10,067 nt of DNA, from the NCBI GenBank assembly GCA_030538115.1, contig JAUNUP010000059.1, forward strand, positions 1 through 10,067, given 5' to 3'. Both the position numbers and the translations under genes were made by a program. Position 1 is the first letter of the stretch. Each line of letters opens with the position of its first letter. This stretch comes from Dermatophilus congolensis. Lineage in GTDB: Bacteria > Actinomycetota > Actinomycetes > Actinomycetales > Dermatophilaceae. Positions 6,612-10,067 of this stretch are shown in pieces. The notes beneath the pieces were generated by a model. That model did no database searches and was not told the DNA's origin. It saw nothing but the letters and a program-made list of their open reading frames with translations.

Positions 6612-7994
6612 ATGGCCGGTCCGGGCACATCGATGTCGGTACGAACACGTCTCGCCCTGTTCACCGCCCTGCTCGTGGCGTTGATGCTGGCACTGGGCGC
6701 GATCGCCGTGGTCGGCGATCAGGCGGCGGCCGATCGTGTCAGGTTGCAGTCACGCAACCTGTCGCCCACCCTGCAGGCGAATGCCGAGTTGCAGTCGCAG
6801 TTGCGCCGGGCCGAGAGCTCGGTGGCGAACTACCTGCTCTTCCGTCATGCGTTGCAGGGGGCGGCGGGTGAACCCGAGTCGGAGGCGCAGATCCTCGAGC
6901 CGGCACGGGTCGCGATCCGCAGCATGCCGGGCGATCTGGAGTCGATCGACCATTTCATCACCTCACCGCCTTTCGACGACGTCGCGCTCGTCGGTGATTT
7001 GAGCGACCGGGTCCGCTCGCAGCGTGCCTCGATGACGGCCTGGCGCGAATGGGCGATGGGCGTGGTGCCCGCCTCCGGAGACGAGCAGAGGCCTCTGCCG
7101 TCGACGGCAGAGGTGCGGCGGGGCGAGTCGCTCTTCCAGGCGGCGATCAGCGACAGTTCGAGCGTGCAGGCCGGCTTGGCCGCCGCGAATGCCGGTGTGC
7201 GGCAAGAGGTTCTCGACAGACTCGATCGCGCCCGCCTGCTGCTCGTCATCGCGACGGTCGTGGCGGTTCTGCTCGCCCTGTTCGTGGCGTGGCGCACGAC
7301 GAAGCGGCTGGTCGGACCCATCAGCAAGCTTGACGACACCCTGCGCCGCCAGGTCGCCGGCGAGCGGTCGGCGTGGGCCGACACCGAAACCGGTGCCCGC
7401 GAGATCCGCGAACTGGCCGAGAGCGTCAACGTGCTCAACCGCGAACACCTGCGCCTGGTCGATCGGCAGGCTCAGTCACTCGCGCTGCTGCGCGCCGGCA
7501 ACGACGTCGTCGCCACCCTCGCCCGCGTGAACGACACGCAAGAGGCCGTCGACCTGGTCATCGACACGATCGGCCGCACCCTCGGTCTCGACACCACCCG
7601 CATCGCGGGGTGGGCCGCGACAGGGCAGCCGTTCGCAGCCGTGTGGTCGCGCGACAAGTCCGCCCACGTGTCCGTGCCCGAGACATGGTGGGGTTCGCCG
7701 GGAGTGGGGGCGCCCCTCCTCCCCGCCGGAGACCTCATCACCGTCGGCGCTCGCACGCCGGCCGGTCTGCGCGAACACGTCGAGCAACCGCCTGAGTGGG
7801 TGCGTGAAGACCCGGTGGTGGCCCGCTCCGCATCGTCGTTGTACCTGCCCATCGCGGTCGGCAGCACGGTCAGCGGGTTGCTGTCGGTGCACTCGGCTTC
7901 CGAAGTGCGTTCATGGGACGAACCCGAGATCGCGTACCTGCAGCGGGTCACCCGCGAACTCGCGCGTTTGTCGACCGGGCACCGCGACGCCTGA
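6612..7994 (+). CDS. Kinase-less CHASE3-like/HAMP/GAF membrane sensor, paralogue of the upstream kinase
   Basis: A 460-residue protein with membrane helices at about 13-35 and 207-227. An extracytoplasmic helical region of about 170 residues lies between them. HAMP follows (about 227-280), then a GAF-like domain (about 295-455). It ends there, with no HisKA, HATPase or other output domain. It is clearly related to the kinase upstream: both have WRTT just after helix 2, then GP, RRQ, AG, AWAD, GA, LA and VN at matching spacing through HAMP. Their GAF domains also match in layout (LPIAVGSTVSGLLSVHS here, LMPFGVGSHPKGSLVVRS there). The stop falls at about the point where the kinase continues into HisKA. 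AAGGAG 5 nt upstream supports ATG 6612 over Met8. It may form mixed HAMP/GAF dimers with the kinase or act as a signal sink; both are inference. It could also be a decayed kinase, but no kinase remnant is visible downstream. Confidence 0.85.
   Translation: MAGPGTSMSVRTRLALFTALLVALMLALGAIAVVGDQAAADRVRLQSRNLSPTLQANAELQSQLRRAESSVANYLLFRHALQGAAGEPESEAQILEPARVAIRSMPGDLESIDHFITSPPFDDVALVGDLSDRVRSQRASMTAWREWAMGVVPASGDEQRPLPSTAEVRRGESLFQAAISDSSSVQAGLAAANAGVRQEVLDRLDRARLLLVIATVVAVLLALFVAWRTTKRLVGPISKLDDTLRRQVAGERSAWADTETGAREIRELAESVNVLNREHLRLVDRQAQSLALLRAGNDVVATLARVNDTQEAVDLVIDTIGRTLGLDTTRIAGWAATGQPFAAVWSRDKSAHVSVPETWWGSPGVGAPLLPAGDLITVGARTPAGLREHVEQPPEWVREDPVVARSASSLYLPIAVGSTVSGLLSVHSASEVRSWDEPEIAYLQRVTRELARLSTGHRDA
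7085..7113. repeat. Overlapping perfect palindromes inside the kinase-less sensor gene
   Basis: GCAGAGGCCTCTGC (7085-7098) is a perfect 14-bp palindrome. It shares its right half with a perfect 22-bp palindrome at 7092-7113 whose left arm is CCTCTGCCGTC. The heptamer GCAGAGG or its complement thus occurs three times in 29 bp. It lies in the coding region for the extracytoplasmic domain (about residues 158-168), close to the second membrane helix. Confidence 0.7.
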
Positions 7995-8110
7995 GCCTTC
8001 CAGCCGATTCGGTCGATCGGGCAGCGATCTGGCACACTGGACTGCTGGCTGCCGGTTCACGCATCGCGCGAACGCCTGCGACCCGGCCGGCCTGACGACA
8101 AGGAGACGCC
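7995..8110 (+). promoter_or_regulatory. rpmE upstream region with possible promoter and ribosome binding site
   Basis: This 116-bp gap should hold the rpmE promoter if the cassette is a separate unit. The best candidate is CACACT (8033-8038) with TTCGGT (8008-8013), a poor match with a 19-bp spacer. AAGGAG at 8100-8105 is a good Shine-Dalgarno 5 nt before ATG 8111. I see no strong terminator for the cassette; a 6-bp GGCAGC/GCTGCC pair (8020-8025/8048-8053) with a long loop is weak. Confidence 0.3.
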
Positions 8111-8326
8111 ATGCGTAAGGACATCCACCCCAGGTACGAGGAGACGACTGTCACCTGCACCTGCGGCAACCAGTTCACCACCCGCAGCACCGCGAAGAAC
8201 GGCAGCATCCAGGCCGACGTGTGCGCGAAGTGTCACCCGTTCTACACGGGCAAGCAGAAGATCCTCGACACCGGTGGTCGCGTGGCCCGCTTCCAGGCCC
8301 GCTACGGCAAGAAGGTCGCCAAGTAG
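8111..8326 (+). CDS. rpmE: 50S ribosomal protein L31, zinc-binding form
   Basis: A 71-residue bacterial L31, a peripheral large-subunit protein that bridges toward the small subunit. It starts [11 protein letters not shown] and contains C16-x-C18 and C38-x-x-C41, the four-cysteine zinc site of the C+ form. It also has the family signature [17 protein letters not shown] and a basic C-terminus. Length is normal. In actinobacteria the C+ form is typically the zinc-replete version, with a cysteine-free paralogue made under zinc shortage elsewhere in the genome. A hairpin terminator follows directly, and the gene has its own ribosome binding site. Its usual neighbour upstream is rho, here displaced by the five-gene cassette. 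Confidence 0.98.
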   Translation: MRKDIHPRYEETTVTCTCGNQFTTRSTAKNGSIQADVCAKCHPFYTGKQKILDTGGRVARFQARYGKKVAK

Positions 8327-8335
8327 CTTTTCGTT

Positions 8336-8376
8336 CGAGCGCCGGATCACAGCATGTGCTGATGGTCCGGCGCTCG
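8336..8376 (+). terminator. Hairpin terminator after rpmE
   Basis: A perfect 11-bp inverted repeat, CGAGCGCCGGA (8336-8346) with TCCGGCGCTCG (8366-8376), has a 19-nt loop. It begins 10 bp after the rpmE stop and is followed by the short T-rich stretch TCGTTTGT. This is a convincing intrinsic terminator, or an attenuator between rpmE and prfA. Confidence 0.8.
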
Positions 8377-8409
8377 TCGTTTGTATACACCGGAGTTCAG
8401 CGACGGGAG
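8377..8409 (+). promoter_or_regulatory. Possible prfA promoter and ribosome binding site
   Basis: TATACA at 8384-8389 resembles a -10 box and stands out as A/T-rich in this genome. No clear -35 is seen, since the upstream position falls in the terminator stem. GGGAG (8405-8409) lies 6 nt before ATG 8416 and sets the prfA start. Longer readings of the frame toward 8221 would overlap rpmE and the terminator. Confidence 0.4.
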
Positions 8410-8415
8410 TCACGG

Positions 8416-9507
8416 ATGGACGTCGAGCCTCTGCTCAGCGCGGCGCGGCCGCAGGTGAGCGAGTACGCCGAGCTGGAGAAGGCGATGGCCGACCCCGAGG
8501 TGATCGGCGACGCCACCCGGTTCCGCACCACCACCAAGCGCTACGCGGCGCTGGGTCCGGTCGTGGCGTGCTCGCGCGAGGTGGAGCGGTTGCTCGGCGA
8601 TCTCGAGGCGGCGCGTGAGCTGGCGGCCGAGGACGAGGCATTCGCCGCCGAGGTGCCGGCCCTCGAGGAGGAGCTGGAGACGCAGACGGCCAAGCTGCAC
8701 CGGCTGCTTCTCCCGCGTGACCCCGACGACGACCGCGACGTGATTCTCGAGGTCAAGGCGGGGGAGGGCGGCGAGGAGTCGGCCCTGTTCGCGGGCGACC
8801 TCGTGCGCATGTACATGCGCTACGCCGAGCGTCGGGAGTGGAGCACTCAGGTGCTCGACGCCACCGAATCCGACCTCGGTGGGTACAAGGACATCCGTAT
8901 CGCGGTGAAGGCGAAGGGAACTCCCGAGCCGGGCGAGGCCCCGTGGGCGCGGCTGAAGTACGAGGGCGGGGTACACCGCGTGCAGCGGGTGCCCGTCACC
9001 GAGAGCCAGGGCCGCATCCACACCTCCGCGGCAGGCGTGCTCGTGATGCCGGAGGTCGAGAGCGACGACGAGATCGAACTCGTACCCGCCGATCTGCGCA
9101 TCGACGTGTACCGCTCGTCGGGCCCCGGAGGCCAGAGCGTCAACACGACCGACTCGGCGGTGCGGATCACGCACGTGCCCACCGGCATCGTCGTCTCGTG
9201 CCAGAACGAGAAATCGCAACTGCAGAACAAGGAGTCGGCGATGCGCGTGCTGCGCGCGCGGCTCCTGCAGGCCCAGCGAGACGCTGCCGAGGCCGAGGCT
9301 GCCGAAGCACGGCGCAGCCAGGTGCGCACGGTCGACCGCAGCGAGCGCATCCGTACGTACAACTTTCCCGAGAACCGCATCGCCGACCACCGCACGGGCT
9401 TCAAGGCCTATTCGCTCGACTCGGTGCTCGACGGTGACCTCGACGGCGTGATCGGCTCTGCGCTCGACGCCGACGAGAAGGCCAAGATGGCCGCGGCCGG
9501 GGCGTGA
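8416..9507 (+). CDS. prfA: Peptide chain release factor 1
   Basis: RF1 (363 residues, normal length) recognises UAA and UAG in the ribosomal A site and triggers release of the finished protein. The codon-reading tripeptide is P193-V-T195 in [14 protein letters not shown]. The P-x-T form marks RF1, since RF2 carries SPF. The catalytic GGQ is at 238-240 in [18 protein letters not shown], where the glutamine is the residue methylated by PrmC. The N-terminal helical domain is at about 1-105, and the C-terminal part carries [16 protein letters not shown]. The start ATG 8416 follows GGGAG. The methyltransferase gene prmC begins 4 bp downstream, so the enzyme and its substrate are co-expressed. Confidence 0.98.
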   Translation: MDVEPLLSAARPQVSEYAELEKAMADPEVIGDATRFRTTTKRYAALGPVVACSREVERLLGDLEAARELAAEDEAFAAEVPALEEELETQTAKLHRLLLPRDPDDDRDVILEVKAGEGGEESALFAGDLVRMYMRYAERREWSTQVLDATESDLGGYKDIRIAVKAKGTPEPGEAPWARLKYEGGVHRVQRVPVTESQGRIHTSAAGVLVMPEVESDDEIELVPADLRIDVYRSSGPGGQSVNTTDSAVRITHVPTGIVVSCQNEKSQLQNKESAMRVLRARLLQAQRDAAEAEAAEARRSQVRTVDRSERIRTYNFPENRIADHRTGFKAYSLDSVLDGDLDGVIGSALDADEKAKMAAAGA

Positions 9508-9511
9508 GGGC

Positions 9512-10067
9512 GTGAGCTCGGCCAGCACCTCAGACGGCGTCGAGACCGACAAGACCGTTGATGTCTTGGTGCGCGAGGCGACCGCCGTGCTGTCGACGGC
9601 CGGCGTGCCCAGCCCGCGGCGCGACGCGGTGTTGCTGCTGGCCCACAGTCTCGGTGTCGACGCCGGGGAGGCCGAGAAGGCCGCGCTGATGCGCCGCATG
9701 CCAACGCACGACCAGCGTGAGCGCTTCGCGACGTTGCTGGCGGAGCGTCGCAACCGGGTGCCGTTGCAGCACCTCACCGGGCGGGCGCCGTTCAGGCATC
9801 TCGAACTCGACGTCGGCCCTGGGGTGTTCGTGCCTCGCCCCGAGACCGAGGCAGTCGCGGGAGTCGTGGGGGGCCACCGCACGGCGGGCGCGACCCCGGG
9901 CGGGGCCCGGCGGCCGCGCGGGGGCCGGGGGGGGGGGGGGCGGGAGACGCCTGAGGCTCAGGGCTCCCAGCCCGGCAGCGCCCCGAGCCGCACCCACCCT
10001 CGGACACGCGGGGCCCCAGCCGACCACGGCCAGTCGGGCGTTGCCGCTCGGGTCGTCCCAGACCGCG
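9512..10067 (+). CDS. prmC: Release factor glutamine methyltransferase, N-terminal part (3' end unreliable)
   Basis: PrmC methylates the GGQ glutamine of RF1 and RF2 using S-adenosylmethionine. The frame from GTG 9512 gives a helical N-terminal domain with the PrmC pattern: SPRRDAVLLLAHSLG (about 34-48), then VPLQHLTGRAPF (83-94), then VGPGVFVPRPETE (101-113). The expected continuation, a Rossmann-type SAM-binding domain with D-x-GTGSG and then NPPY, never appears. From about residue 117 (base 9860) the translation becomes Gly/Arg/Pro-rich with no family resemblance, passing through a G14 run. The frame stays open to the right edge by chance or because of GC bias. GTG 9512 is 4 bp after prfA but has a poor Shine-Dalgarno; TTG 9566 or GTG 9569 are alternatives. 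The identity of the first 115 residues is secure. Confidence 0.85.
   Translation, partial: MSSASTSDGVETDKTVDVLVREATAVLSTAGVPSPRRDAVLLLAHSLGVDAGEAEKAALMRRMPTHDQRERFATLLAERRNRVPLQHLTGRAPFRHLELDVGPGVFVPRPETEAVAGVVGGHRTAGATPGGARRPRGGRGGGGRETPEAQGSQPGSAPSRTHPRTRGAPADHGQSGVAARVVPDR
9861..10067. other. Suspect sequence at the right edge, including a G14 run
   Basis: The PrmC protein match stops at about 9860. Beyond it lie dense G/C homopolymers, a run of 14 G at 9927-9940, and no recognisable coding sequence on either strand. A long G run is a known artefact of two-colour sequencing, and this pattern fits a poorly supported contig end. A real rearrangement inside prmC is the alternative, but loss of a near-essential gene makes it less likely. 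Confidence 0.6.

Noticed and set aside
8221..8415. N-terminal extension of RF1
   Set aside because: It would overlap rpmE and run through its terminator hairpin; ATG 8416 gives the normal RF1 N-terminus and length.
8410..9882. Long minus-strand open frame opposite prfA and prmC
   Set aside because: It covers the secure RF1 gene on the other strand and shows no recognisable domain; a shadow of third-position GC bias.
1..10067. CRISPR arrays, tRNA or rRNA genes, insertion sequences
   Set aside because: No spaced direct repeats, no recognisable RNA-gene structure, and no transposase or terminal inverted repeats were seen; nearly all of the window is accounted for by coding genes.

Overview
The window is very GC-rich with strong G/C bias at third codon positions, almost gap-free, and every credible gene is on the + strand. 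The gene order, the Arg/Asn/Asp-rich N-terminal arm of Rho and the C-x-C/C-x-x-C ribosomal protein L31 point to a high-GC actinomycete. Placement near Micrococcales (Dermatophilaceae/Intrasporangiaceae-like) is only a guess.

Layout: (1) 1-1313, the 3' part of rho, open at the left edge, followed by a GC-rich hairpin terminator (1355-1388). (2) 1451-7994, five genes: a receiver-only response regulator, a membrane-anchored HEAT-repeat protein, a membrane family 2 glycosyltransferase of the processive synthase type, a CHASE3-like/HAMP/GAF sensor histidine kinase, and a kinase-less paralogue of that sensor. The first four are joined by a 4-bp overlap, a 1-bp gap and a 4-bp overlap, so they look like one translationally coupled operon. 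The fifth follows after 89 bp with its own strong ribosome binding site. (3) 8111-9507, rpmE and prfA separated by a clear hairpin terminator. (4) 9512 to the right edge, the start of prmC, whose family match stops at about 9860, just before a run of 14 G. The right end is probably unreliable sequence, perhaps a contig end.

In many actinobacteria (for example Mycobacterium tuberculosis) rho, rpmE, prfA and prmC are consecutive. Here a 6.5-kb signalling-plus-glycosyltransferase cassette sits between rho and rpmE. This cassette is the most interesting part of the window. A membrane sensor kinase and a DNA-binding-free receiver are encoded in tight coupling with a polysaccharide-synthase-like enzyme and a HEAT scaffold. 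My hypothesis is direct, post-translational control of a cell-surface or extracellular polysaccharide by phosphorelay, with the HEAT protein as the link and the kinase-less sensor as a modulator. The substrate, the polymer and the signal cannot be read from the sequence.

Also notable are an operator- or hairpin-like dyad (GAACAAG-N7-CTTGTTC) just upstream of the cassette, and overlapping perfect palindromes inside the kinase-less sensor gene.
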